From an uncultured Oscillospiraceae bacterium (GTDB taxonomy: Bacteria; Bacillota; Clostridia; Oscillospirales; Acutalibacteraceae), in contig URJF01000008.1 in the NCBI GenBank assembly GCA_900548085.1, positions 1 to 23,752 of the forward strand: a stretch of DNA of 23,752 nucleotides, written 5' to 3'. A program made the translations under genes and the position numbers. How positions within the stretch are numbered: the first letter of the stretch is position 1; each line of letters opens with the position of its first letter. Under the pieces are notes generated by a model. That model was not told where the DNA came from, searched no databases, and saw only the letters and a program-made list of their open reading frames with translations. Positions 1 to 5,931 of the stretch are shown one piece after another.

Positions 1-709
1 AATCAAACCACTCAAGGTCTGTGTCCGGTTTGCAGAAGAACTCAAGCTCCATCTGTTCAAACTCTCTGACACGGAAAATGAACTTTCCCGGTGTAATCTC
101 ATTTCTGAACGACTTACCAATCTGTGCTACACCGAAAGGCACCTTTTTTCTTGTGGTACGCTGTATATTAGCAAAGTTTACAAATATACCCTGTGCAGTT
201 TCGGGGCGGAGATAAATCTCATCTTTGCTATCCTCTGTTACGCCCTGGAATGTCTTAAACATAAGATTGAATTGGCGAATGTCAGTAAAATCGTGTGCGC
301 CGCAGTTTGGGCATGGTATATTCTTTTTCTTAATATACTCGCTCATCTGCTCGTTTGTCCAGCCGGCAACATTAGTACCGTCAAAGTTCTCAATAAGGTC
401 ATCTGCTCTGTGGCGGGTTTTGCACTGACAGCAGTCCATAAGAGGATCGGAAAATCCACCCAAATGTCCCGATGCAACCCAAGTCTGCGGATTCATCAGT
501 ATAGCAGAATCAAGACCTACATTGTACTTGTTTTCCTGAATAAACTTCTTTCTCCAAGCGGCTTTGATGTTAGTTTTGAGCTCAACGCCGAGCGGACCGT
601 AGTCCCATGTATTAGCAAGACCGCCGTAAATCTCCGAGCCTGGATAAACAAAGCCTCTGCCCTTGCAGAGAGATACGATTTGGTCTAAAGATTTTTCTGT
701 ATTTTGCAT
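1..709 (-). CDS. glyS: Glycyl-tRNA synthetase, dimeric (alpha2) type; N-terminal 236 codons, C-terminus beyond the window
   Basis: This cytoplasmic class II aminoacyl-tRNA synthetase charges tRNA-Gly with glycine using ATP. The reading frame runs off the left edge, so only the N-terminal half of the catalytic region is visible. It opens MQNTEKSLDQIVSLCKGRGF and continues through YPGSEIYGGLANTWDYGPLG, the typical start of the single-chain GlyRS of Bacillota, archaea and eukaryotes. It is not the alpha2beta2 GlyQ/GlyS form. Cysteine pairs (CCQC, CPNC) fit the zinc-binding insertion. Class II motif 2 is visible as FRNEITPGKFIFRVREFEQM. The ATG at 707-709 has GGAGGTAGAGCT in front of it and a consensus promoter 31 bases further up. 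The gene is preceded by the corA terminator and appears to be transcribed alone. No T-box leader fits in the short 5' region. The identification is firm; the missing C-terminus means integrity cannot be judged. Confidence 0.95.
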   Translation of the reverse strand, partial: MQNTEKSLDQIVSLCKGRGFVYPGSEIYGGLANTWDYGPLGVELKTNIKAAWRKKFIQENKYNVGLDSAILMNPQTWVASGHLGGFSDPLMDCCQCKTRHRADDLIENFDGTNVAGWTNEQMSEYIKKKNIPCPNCGAHDFTDIRQFNLMFKTFQGVTEDSKDEIYLRPETAQGIFVNFANIQRTTRKKVPFGVAQIGKSFRNEITPGKFIFRVREFEQMELEFFCKPDTDLEWFD

Positions 710-723
710 AGCTCTACCTCCAA

Positions 724-742
724 AATAAGTATTAGACTTATT
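724..742. promoter_or_regulatory. Inverted repeat AATAAGT-N5-ACTTATT over the glyS -10/start site
   Basis: Both 7-base arms match perfectly (724-730 and 736-742) around a 5-base spacer. The repeat sits on the -10 element and the likely transcription start of glyS. It could be a repressor operator or a weak 5' hairpin. Its AT-rich content also allows chance. Confidence 0.35.
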
Positions 743-768
743 ATACTATGCCAACCCATATTAGTCAA
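740..768 (-). promoter_or_regulatory. Sigma-A promoter of glyS
   Basis: On the minus strand TTGACT (763-768) is followed by 17 bases and TATAAT (740-745). The predicted start site is about 7 bases past the -10, giving a leader of roughly 25 nt. A perfect 7-bp inverted repeat overlaps the -10 and the start site (see the separate entry). Confidence 0.85.
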
Positions 769-769
769 C

Positions 770-810
770 AAAAAACTCCCGCCTAATGCTCGGCGCACAA
801 GGCAGAAGTT
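770..810 (-). terminator. Rho-independent terminator of corA
   Basis: Read on the minus strand, AACTTCTGCCT (800-810) pairs over 11 positions, two of them G-U, with AGGCGGGAGTT (774-784). Extra pairs are possible inside the loop, and a run of T follows. It lies just after the corA stop and directly against the glyS -35. Confidence 0.85.
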
Positions 811-814
811 AATA

Positions 815-1750
815 CTAAAACCACTTTTTCTTTTTGAACAAAAATGTAAGAATTAACGCAATAACCACTGAGAGAGTAATTACGAACACATAACCGTATT
901 TCCAGCTGTATTCAGGCATTGATTTGAAATTCATTCCGTACCAACCCACTATCACTGTCAGTGGTAAAAATATGACAGAAACTACCGTAAATACCTTCAT
1001 TGTTTGGTTCAGCTTCAGGTCAAGATAAGACTGATATGCGTCACGCAGATGGACAAGAGTATCTCGCAGCATATCCACATTTTCTCTCAGGCGGACAGCT
1101 TTGTCGGTGAAAATTTTGAAATATCTCAAGTCTTCTTCAAAAAAAAGTTCGTTCTCATTTTCGCTCAGCTCATCGCCAATATCAATAAGCTGCTCATAAT
1201 AGTTACGCAATATAACAAGATCCTGCTTTTTGTGGAGCAGCTCCATGTTAAAGTCCTTGCCCGAGCGGTCGCTGAGCACAAACTCCTCCAGAAGATTTAT
1301 CTCGTATTCCAAATCCTCAAGCACTTTATTGTCCCCTGCAATAAGACTCTCTAAAAACGCATATATCAGTTTTTCGAGAGTAATAGACTGCACGCTGAAT
1401 CTTCTTATTGCTTCGGCAAATTTGTTTTTTGTAGAATTATCACAGTCATCTACATCCACAATCAAGAACAAATTTTTCTTAACATAAAATGCAATACAAT
1501 CCTCGTGAGATTTTACATCATCGGCGTCGGTAATACGCAGCGTGCCAAAGCTATAATCGTCATAAACCTCTATACTGGAACGGAAATATCTGTTTTCCTC
1601 CTCGCACTGTCGCACAGTACTCTCGGAAAAGCCAAAGTATTGGTATATCTGTTCAAACTCTTTCAGTGTAACATAACCGGCACACACATGCTTAGGGTTC
1701 ACCTTGTCGTAGTCAATAGTCTTTAATTTGTCACTGAACTGATAAAACAT
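815..1750 (-). CDS. corA: CorA-family divalent cation (Mg2+/Co2+) transporter
   Basis: This is an inner-membrane channel of the 2-TM-GxN (CorA) family, about 311 residues, which is the normal length. A long acidic cytoplasmic N-terminal domain with a helical region is followed by two C-terminal membrane helices. The first ends in the signature YGMNF (GMN near residues 272-274) and the second is followed by a Lys-rich tail (KKKKWF). GMN forms the selectivity filter at the pore mouth in this family. I chose the ATG at 1748-1750 because AAGGCGGTGAT sits 8 bases ahead of it. An in-frame GTG at 1757-1759 lies within that ribosome binding site and is an unlikely start. The gene has its own promoter and terminator and is monocistronic. 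The substrate is inferred from the family; Mg2+, Co2+, Ni2+ and even Zn2+ export (ZntB-like) cannot be separated by eye. Confidence 0.9.
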   Translation of the reverse strand: MFYQFSDKLKTIDYDKVNPKHVCAGYVTLKEFEQIYQYFGFSESTVRQCEEENRYFRSSIEVYDDYSFGTLRITDADDVKSHEDCIAFYVKKNLFLIVDVDDCDNSTKNKFAEAIRRFSVQSITLEKLIYAFLESLIAGDNKVLEDLEYEINLLEEFVLSDRSGKDFNMELLHKKQDLVILRNYYEQLIDIGDELSENENELFFEEDLRYFKIFTDKAVRLRENVDMLRDTLVHLRDAYQSYLDLKLNQTMKVFTVVSVIFLPLTVIVGWYGMNFKSMPEYSWKYGYVFVITLSVVIALILTFLFKKKKWF

Positions 1751-1774
1751 TTTTATCACCGCCTTAATATAAGA

Positions 1775-1803
1775 ATTATATCACAAGCTCGTTGGTTCGG
1801 CAA
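1775..1803 (-). promoter_or_regulatory. Sigma-A promoter of corA
   Basis: TTGCCG (1798-1803) is followed by 17 bases and a perfect TATAAT (1775-1780) on the minus strand. The -35 begins right after the T-run of the ilvC terminator, so the two signals are packed end to end. Confidence 0.75.
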
Positions 1804-1804
1804 T

Positions 1805-1835
1805 CAAAAAAGGGACACATCCTGCGATGCGCCCC
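1805..1835 (-). terminator. Rho-independent terminator of ilvC
   Basis: On the minus strand GGGGCGCATC (1826-1835) pairs over 10 positions, two G-U, with GATGTGTCCC (1812-1821) around a GCAG tetraloop. TTTTTT follows. Confidence 0.92.
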
Positions 1836-1856
1836 TCTGTATTCATAGCTATATGA

Positions 1857-2873
1857 TTATTTCTCAGCGTATTTGTCGTCGCCGTTCCAGCTGTACATAG
1901 CACGGATACCCTCGCCGACATTTTCGAGCTGATGGTTAGCTTCCATAGCTCTCTTAGCCTTGAAGTGAGCCCAACCGTTGTTAGCTTCTGTGATAAACTT
2001 AGAAGCAAATGTACCGTCCTGAATTTCCTCAAGAATCTTCTTCATTTCCTTCTTAGTTTCGTCTGTAACAAGTCTCTTACCTGTCTCGTAGTCACCGAAC
2101 TCAGCAGTGTTAGAGATAGAATATCTCATCTTCTTGAAGCCGCCTGAGTAGATAAGATCTACGATAAGCTTCATCTCATGGATGCACTCGAAGTAAGCAT
2201 TTCTTGGGTCATAACCTGCCTCAACAAGAGTCTCAAAGCCAGCCTTCATAAGAGCTGTAACGCCGCCGCAAAGAACAGCCTGCTCACCAAAGAGGTCAGT
2301 CTCTGTCTCACACTTGAATGTAGTCTCAAGGAGAGCTGCACGAGCACCACCGATACCTGCACCATAAGCGAGAGCGATATCCTGGCAATGACCAGAAGCG
2401 TCTTGATATACTGCTACGAGGCAAGGAGTACCTTTGCCCTCTTTGTATTCGCTACGAACAGTGTGGCCCGGAGCCTTAGGTGCGATCATGAATACATCAA
2501 TGTTCTCAGGTGGAACGATTTGTTTGAAATGAATGTTAAAGCCGTGTGCAAATGCAAGAGCTTTGCCTTCTGTAAGGTTTGGTTCGATATCTTTCTTATA
2601 GATAGCAGCCTGCTTTTCGTCAGGAGTAAGAATCATAATGATATCAGCAGCCTTAACTGCTTCTGCTGTGGTCATAACTGTAAGGCCGAGATCCTCAACC
2701 TTCTTCCAAGACTTTGAGCCTTCGTAAAGACCGACAATAACATTTACGCCGCTCTCATGAAGATTAAGTGCGTGTGCGTGACCCTGTGAGCCGAAACCGA
2801 TAATAGCTACGGTCTTGCCGTCAAGAACACTGAGATTACAATCTGATTCGTAAAAAATCTTTGCTTCTGCCAT
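1857..2873 (-). CDS. ilvC: Ketol-acid reductoisomerase (class I)
   Basis: It converts acetolactate or acetohydroxybutyrate to the dihydroxy acid in valine, leucine and isoleucine synthesis, with Mg2+ and NAD(P)H, in the cytoplasm. The 338 residues match the short class I form. The Rossmann domain has GFGSQGHAHA at 26-35. H110 lies in AFAHGFNIHF. Metal and substrate residues of the family are present: D193 and E197 (ETDLFGEQ), E229 and E233 (YFECIHEMK), and S254 (SISNTAE). The cofactor loop after beta strand 2 reads GLYEGSKSW (48-56). It carries an acidic residue where NADPH enzymes usually have a basic one, so NADH use is possible. The start is the ATG at 2871-2873 behind TTTTGGAGGAAAT. A longer in-frame extension upstream contains the leader and is rejected. 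It has its own promoter and terminator. No other ilv or leu gene is adjacent. Confidence 0.97.
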   Translation of the reverse strand: MAEAKIFYESDCNLSVLDGKTVAIIGFGSQGHAHALNLHESGVNVIVGLYEGSKSWKKVEDLGLTVMTTAEAVKAADIIMILTPDEKQAAIYKKDIEPNLTEGKALAFAHGFNIHFKQIVPPENIDVFMIAPKAPGHTVRSEYKEGKGTPCLVAVYQDASGHCQDIALAYGAGIGGARAALLETTFKCETETDLFGEQAVLCGGVTALMKAGFETLVEAGYDPRNAYFECIHEMKLIVDLIYSGGFKKMRYSISNTAEFGDYETGKRLVTDETKKEMKKILEEIQDGTFASKFITEANNGWAHFKAKRAMEANHQLENVGEGIRAMYSWNGDDKYAEK

Positions 2874-2920
2874 TTTTATTTCCTCCAAAAATAATTTTAT
2901 TTTGTGACAGCGGCAGGAGA

Positions 2921-2933
2921 AGTTGTCCGACCG
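2921..2933 (-). promoter_or_regulatory. Candidate FadR/GntR-type operator in the ilvC leader
   Basis: The minus strand carries GTCGGACAACTTC, about 20-30 bases into the ilvC leader. The same element (GTCAGACAACTCC) occurs just upstream of the promoter of the adjacent GntR-family gene, differing at two of 13 positions. The core resembles the loose FadR-subfamily consensus TNGTNNNACNA. The assignment to this regulator is an inference. Confidence 0.4.
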
Positions 2934-2959
2934 CACGTCTAACATTTACTGTAATTCAC

Positions 2960-2988
2960 ATTATATCTTGTTGGATGTCTTATGTCAA
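2960..2988 (-). promoter_or_regulatory. Sigma-A promoter of ilvC
   Basis: A perfect TTGACA (2983-2988), a 17-base spacer and a perfect TATAAT (2960-2965) on the minus strand predict strong transcription and a leader of about 80 nt. No T-box features or leader-peptide codon run were seen in that leader. Confidence 0.92.
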
Positions 2989-3005
2989 TAGTTAATTGAA
3001 AACTT

Positions 3006-3662
3006 TTATAATTTTTCTATCGCATGAATAATGTGCAATCTCATAGCGGTTCGTGCGCCCTCGGGATTTCGCTTCTTTATGAACTCCATAATCAGCCTGT
3101 CGTCCTGCATATTATCCTTGCTGACATCCTTGTCCTTTTGCATAACTACCACACCTTTTTTTATTGCATTAAATATTATAGGCATAAATTGTTTAACAAA
3201 AGAATTGTGTGTAGCATTAGCAATACTCTCGTGAAATTTTTGTTCCTCGTATGTTCTGTCTTCGCCGTTGAGTATCTTTTTTTCGACAGCCTCGCCATAC
3301 TTACAGATTATTGCAATTTCTTCGTCTGTAGCCCTCTGAGCCGCATAATAAGCGCAATCCGGCTCGAACATAAGCCTCATTTCAAACAAATCGTCAAGCC
3401 CCGACGCTATTTCTCCAATATCGCCAGACTCTATAATAGTATTGTTTGTAACGAATGTACCTTTGCCTCGTTTTATTTCCAAAACGCCGTTAGTGGTCAA
3501 TATTTTTATTGCTTCTCTCAAAGTAGAACGGCTAACGCCTAGCTCCTTAGCAAGTTCGTTTTCGTTAGGCAGCTTGTCGCCTATAGAAAATCTGTTTTCT
3601 ACTTCTATCATCTTTAATATAGTCTGAGCTATACTGTCCGCAAGCAGTTTTGAATCAGCCAT
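3006..3662 (-). CDS. FadR-subfamily (GntR family) transcriptional regulator with FCD domain
   Basis: The product is a 218-residue DNA-binding regulator. The N-terminal winged helix-turn-helix (about 8-75) contains the GntR hallmarks GDKLPNENELAKELGVSRST, LREAIKIL and GKGTFV. The C-terminal part (about 85-215) is an all-helical FCD ligand-binding domain. Of the residues that usually hold a metal in this fold, the Asp (MFEPDCAYYA), the FHESIANATHN His and the last His (MRLHIIHAI) are present. The position usually occupied by the other His lies in DDRLIMEFI, so the metal site may be altered. Family members often respond to organic acids and repress neighbouring metabolic genes; the ligand here is unknown. 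It lies directly upstream of ilvC on the same strand, with no clear terminator between. A motif shared with the ilvC leader suggests it controls both genes. The ATG at 3660-3662 follows GGAAGAAGG. Confidence 0.9.
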   Translation of the reverse strand: MADSKLLADSIAQTILKMIEVENRFSIGDKLPNENELAKELGVSRSTLREAIKILTTNGVLEIKRGKGTFVTNNTIIESGDIGEIASGLDDLFEMRLMFEPDCAYYAAQRATDEEIAIICKYGEAVEKKILNGEDRTYEEQKFHESIANATHNSFVKQFMPIIFNAIKKGVVVMQKDKDVSKDNMQDDRLIMEFIKKRNPEGARTAMRLHIIHAIEKL

Positions 3663-3692
3663 ATTATACCTTCTTCCGATTCATTTTTATAC

Positions 3693-3722
3693 ATCATATC
3701 ACATACAGGGGATTAAAGTCAA
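3693..3722 (-). promoter_or_regulatory. Sigma-A promoter of the FadR-type regulator
   Basis: TTGACT (3717-3722), an 18-base spacer and TATGAT (3693-3698) lie on the minus strand. A near-palindromic TGTCTGACA abuts the -35 on its upstream side. Confidence 0.7.
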
Positions 3723-3724
3723 GG

Positions 3725-3737
3725 AGTTGTCTGACAT
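3725..3737. promoter_or_regulatory. Candidate FadR/GntR operator upstream of the regulator gene
   Basis: TGTC-T-GACA (3728-3736) is a 9-base palindrome next to the -35 of the regulator gene. The minus-strand string GTCAGACAACTCC nearly repeats the element in the ilvC leader. The position suits autoregulation. The assignment is inferred from motif sharing only. Confidence 0.4.
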
Positions 3738-3773
3738 CTTACAATTAACAGGTATATTTTTTGCCTGTTTCTT

Positions 3774-3785
3774 GTGAATATTCAC
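3774..3785. promoter_or_regulatory. Perfect 12-bp palindrome GTGAATATTCAC
   Basis: It lies in the divergent intergenic region. The same half-sites recur 13 bases later as TTCAC-N9-GTGAA (3799-3817), directly upstream of the probable -10 (TATAGA, 3825-3830) of the DUF815 gene. This looks like a two-site operator for an unidentified regulator. Confidence 0.4.
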
Positions 3786-3802
3786 TAATTATTTTCAATT
3801 CA

Positions 3803-3830
3803 CTTGTAAATTGTGAACAAATAGTATAGA
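3803..3830 (+). promoter_or_regulatory. Possible promoter of the DUF815 ATPase gene
   Basis: TATAGA (3825-3830) is a reasonable -10. The best -35 is weak (CTTGTA at 3803-3808, 16-base spacer), as expected of an activated or tightly regulated promoter. The GTGAA/TTCAC repeat overlaps the -35. Confidence 0.4.
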
Positions 3831-3865
3831 ATGAAAATAATAATAAAGACACAGGAAGCAACAAT

Positions 3866-5101
3866 ATGACAAAGGCAACAAAAATCAGATATTATATCGA
3901 GTCACTGTGCGTGTATGACTTAAAAAATGATGAAATAATAAACGCAATTTACAAACTGCTCTCTAACCTCGACAGCGAAAAGGTACTTCTCCGTCAAAGT
4001 GAGTTGTTCAATCTGCTGTCCACCCACAAGTCATTGAGACATTATATATCCAAGCTCATTCTGACAGACGACAATGTTTTCACTAAGGCGGCTGCCGCAG
4101 GCACAACCGACGAGTTGGACGACTCAATAATCCAAGCGGTAAAATCCGACTTAATGAAGTTGGAAGAAATTGCCGGCGTAACAGCCGACGACGTTATCAT
4201 AGCAGAAGAAAACAACGACCTAAAAGAAATTCTGCGCACCATGCCGAAATGGAAAGAAAACGGCAGAGCTATGTTCCCCCTCACAGACAAATGGGCAGAG
4301 CAAACAGACACGCTAAAAGATTTTTATCGTACAAACGGCTACGGCAACTATGCAAAATATGTAGCATTCACATGGCGCAACAAAGAATTTTCGCCTATTA
4401 CCAGCTTAGACCCTATTTGTCTCACCGACCTAAAGAACTATGAAGTTCAGCGCAAGCAGGTAATCAACAACACAACAGCGTTTTTGAACGGCTATCCGGC
4501 GAACAATGTATTGCTCTATGGTGACAGAGGTACAGGCAAGAGCAGTACAGTCCACGCTATACTGAATGAGTACCGTGAAAAAGGACTGCGAATGATAGAA
4601 ATATCAAAAAGCGATATAGGCGACCTGACTATGATAAGAGAAAAGATTGCCGACAGCCCAATGAAATTTATCATATTCATTGACGACTTGAGCTTTGACT
4701 CCCACGAGGACTCCTTCGGCGAACTGAAAGCCGCTTTGGAAGGCTCATTATCCGGTAAGCAAAGCAACACCCTTATCTATGCAACCTCCAATAGACGCCA
4801 CCTCATCAAAGAGAACTTCTCCGACAGAGAGAATGATGTAAATCGCTCCGACACATTACAAGAAGAATTGAGCCTGTCCGACCGATTCGGATTATCAATA
4901 ACATTTCTCAATCCGGACAAAAAAGATTATCTCGACATTGTCGAAAAAATCGCAACCGACAGAAATCTTACCTCTGATATGGAAGCATTGTTAGAGGAGG
5001 CAGACCAATGGGCTCGTCGCAGAGGCGGCCGTTCGCCGAGATGTGCAAGGCAGTTCATCGACTTTGTGGAAAGTCGTGAAAAAATGCCGGATACAAAATA
5101 A
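3866..5101 (+). CDS. DUF815-family AAA+ ATPase
   Basis: This 411-residue P-loop ATPase is of unknown function. Residues 1-200 form a helical region that is mostly charged and has no recognised motif. The ATPase core follows: Walker A GDRGTGKSS (219-227), Walker B FIIFIDDL (268-275), a sensor-like ATSNRRH (306-312), and SDRFG (338-342) which may supply an arginine finger. LEGSLSGKQSNTLIYATSNR and the following HLIKENFSDRE are typical of the DUF815 family, which is common in bacteria and uncharacterised. No membrane segment is seen, so it is probably cytoplasmic. The ATG at 3866 follows CAGGAAG. It appears monocistronic, divergent from the FadR-type regulator and separated from the downstream two-component operon by 131 bases. 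No partner gene is adjacent. The family call is confident; the function is not known. Confidence 0.88.
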   Translation: MTKATKIRYYIESLCVYDLKNDEIINAIYKLLSNLDSEKVLLRQSELFNLLSTHKSLRHYISKLILTDDNVFTKAAAAGTTDELDDSIIQAVKSDLMKLEEIAGVTADDVIIAEENNDLKEILRTMPKWKENGRAMFPLTDKWAEQTDTLKDFYRTNGYGNYAKYVAFTWRNKEFSPITSLDPICLTDLKNYEVQRKQVINNTTAFLNGYPANNVLLYGDRGTGKSSTVHAILNEYREKGLRMIEISKSDIGDLTMIREKIADSPMKFIIFIDDLSFDSHEDSFGELKAALEGSLSGKQSNTLIYATSNRRHLIKENFSDRENDVNRSDTLQEELSLSDRFGLSITFLNPDKKDYLDIVEKIATDRNLTSDMEALLEEADQWARRRGGRSPRCARQFIDFVESREKMPDTK

Positions 5102-5109
5102 ATCACAAC

Positions 5110-5148
5110 AGTTAACCGATTGTTAAAAAAATTAACTTTTTGTTTACT
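5110..5148 (+). promoter_or_regulatory. Repeated TTAAC/TTTAC boxes upstream of the response regulator; candidate autoregulatory site
   Basis: TTAACT (5132-5137) and TTTACT (5143-5148) are direct repeats on the plus strand with an 11-base period. TTAACA and TTAACT on the minus strand (5121-5126 and 5110-5115) are spaced the same way. Direct hexamers with about 5-base gaps are the binding pattern of OmpR/PhoP-type regulators. The GTTAA-N5-TTAAC-TTTTT segment could instead be a weak terminator for the ATPase gene. Confidence 0.4.
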
Positions 5149-5232
5149 AGAATGTCAAATTATGAACAAATACAAGTGCTATTATTTGGGCATAGACACT
5201 TGAGAAACTTGAACGAAAGAAAGGAAGATATT

Positions 5233-5928
5233 ATGCCTAACAAAATTCTTGTTGTTGACGACGATCTCAACATATGCGAGCTGCTCAAGCTCTATCTCGA
5301 AAATGACGGATACACAGTATTTACTGCAAATGACGGACAGGAAGCAGTAACTATGTTCCAAAACAAAACTCCCGACTTGGTACTTCTCGACATTATGCTG
5401 CCTAAAATGGACGGCTGGCAGGTGTGCAGAGAAATCCGCAAAACCTCAAAGGCTCCAATCATCATGCTGACCGCAAAGGGCGAAACCTTCGATAAGGTGC
5501 TCGGTCTCGAGCTCGGTGCAGACGATTATGTAGTAAAGCCGTTTGACGCAAAAGAGGTTATGGCGAGAGTAAAAGCAGTGCTCCGCCGTACAAAAGGTGA
5601 CAGCGACTCTGCCGACAAAGAAAAGAAAGTTGTCGTATATGATAACCTCGAAATAAACATTACCAACTATGAGATGAAAGTAAAAGGCGTGCCTGTAGAC
5701 ACTCCGCCAAAAGAGCTGGAGCTTATTTACCACTTCGCATCTAACCCAAACAGAGTATACACCCGTGATCAACTTTTGGATGAGGTTTGGGGATTTGACT
5801 ACTATGGTGACTCCCGTACGGTAGATGTTCATGTAAAGAGACTCCGTGAAAAACTGGAGGGTGTCTCTGACAAATGGAGCCTAAAAACCGTTTGGGGCGT
5901 AGGCTATAAGTTTGAAACAAAGGAATAA
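5233..5928 (+). CDS. OmpR/PhoB-family response regulator
   Basis: This 231-residue cytoplasmic transcription factor is activated by phosphorylation. The receiver domain (about 3-118) has the acidic pair D10/D11 (VVDDD), the phosphoacceptor D53 (LLDIMLP), T80 (MLTAKG) and K102 (VVKPFD). A short linker rich in Asp, Ser and Lys (about 121-134) leads to a winged-helix DNA-binding domain (about 135-231) with the signatures KELELIYHFASNPNRVYTRD, VWGFDYYGDSRTVDVHVKRL and WGVGYKFE. The start is the ATG at 5233 behind AAAGGAAGATATT. An in-frame TTG at 5140 would add 31 residues unrelated to the family and is rejected. Only 3 bases separate it from the histidine kinase gene, so the pair is almost certainly cognate. 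Similarity to PhoP/WalR/CssR is generic. The association with htrA favours an envelope or secretion-stress role. Confidence 0.95.
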   Translation: MPNKILVVDDDLNICELLKLYLENDGYTVFTANDGQEAVTMFQNKTPDLVLLDIMLPKMDGWQVCREIRKTSKAPIIMLTAKGETFDKVLGLELGADDYVVKPFDAKEVMARVKAVLRRTKGDSDSADKEKKVVVYDNLEINITNYEMKVKGVPVDTPPKELELIYHFASNPNRVYTRDQLLDEVWGFDYYGDSRTVDVHVKRLREKLEGVSDKWSLKTVWGVGYKFETKE

Positions 5929-5931
5929 AAT

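Noticed and set aside
272..688. A 138-codon plus-strand frame opposite glyS
   Set aside because: glyS runs through the region on the minus strand with clear synthetase sequence to the window edge.
2178..2717. A 179-codon plus-strand frame opposite ilvC
   Set aside because: ilvC fills this stretch with a full set of catalytic residues; the opposite frame is a shadow.
2874..2945. Upstream in-frame start for ilvC adding 24 residues
   Set aside because: The extension lies in the leader between the promoter and a strong GGAGG, and the family N-terminus matches MAEAKIFYESD.
2874..2953. T-box or leader-peptide attenuation of ilvC
   Set aside because: The leader is only about 80 nt, with no T-box sequence, no run of Leu/Ile/Val codons and no terminator hairpin.
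5140..5232. TTG start extending the response regulator by 31 residues
   Set aside because: The extension is unrelated to receiver domains, has no ribosome binding site and covers the candidate operator and promoter region.
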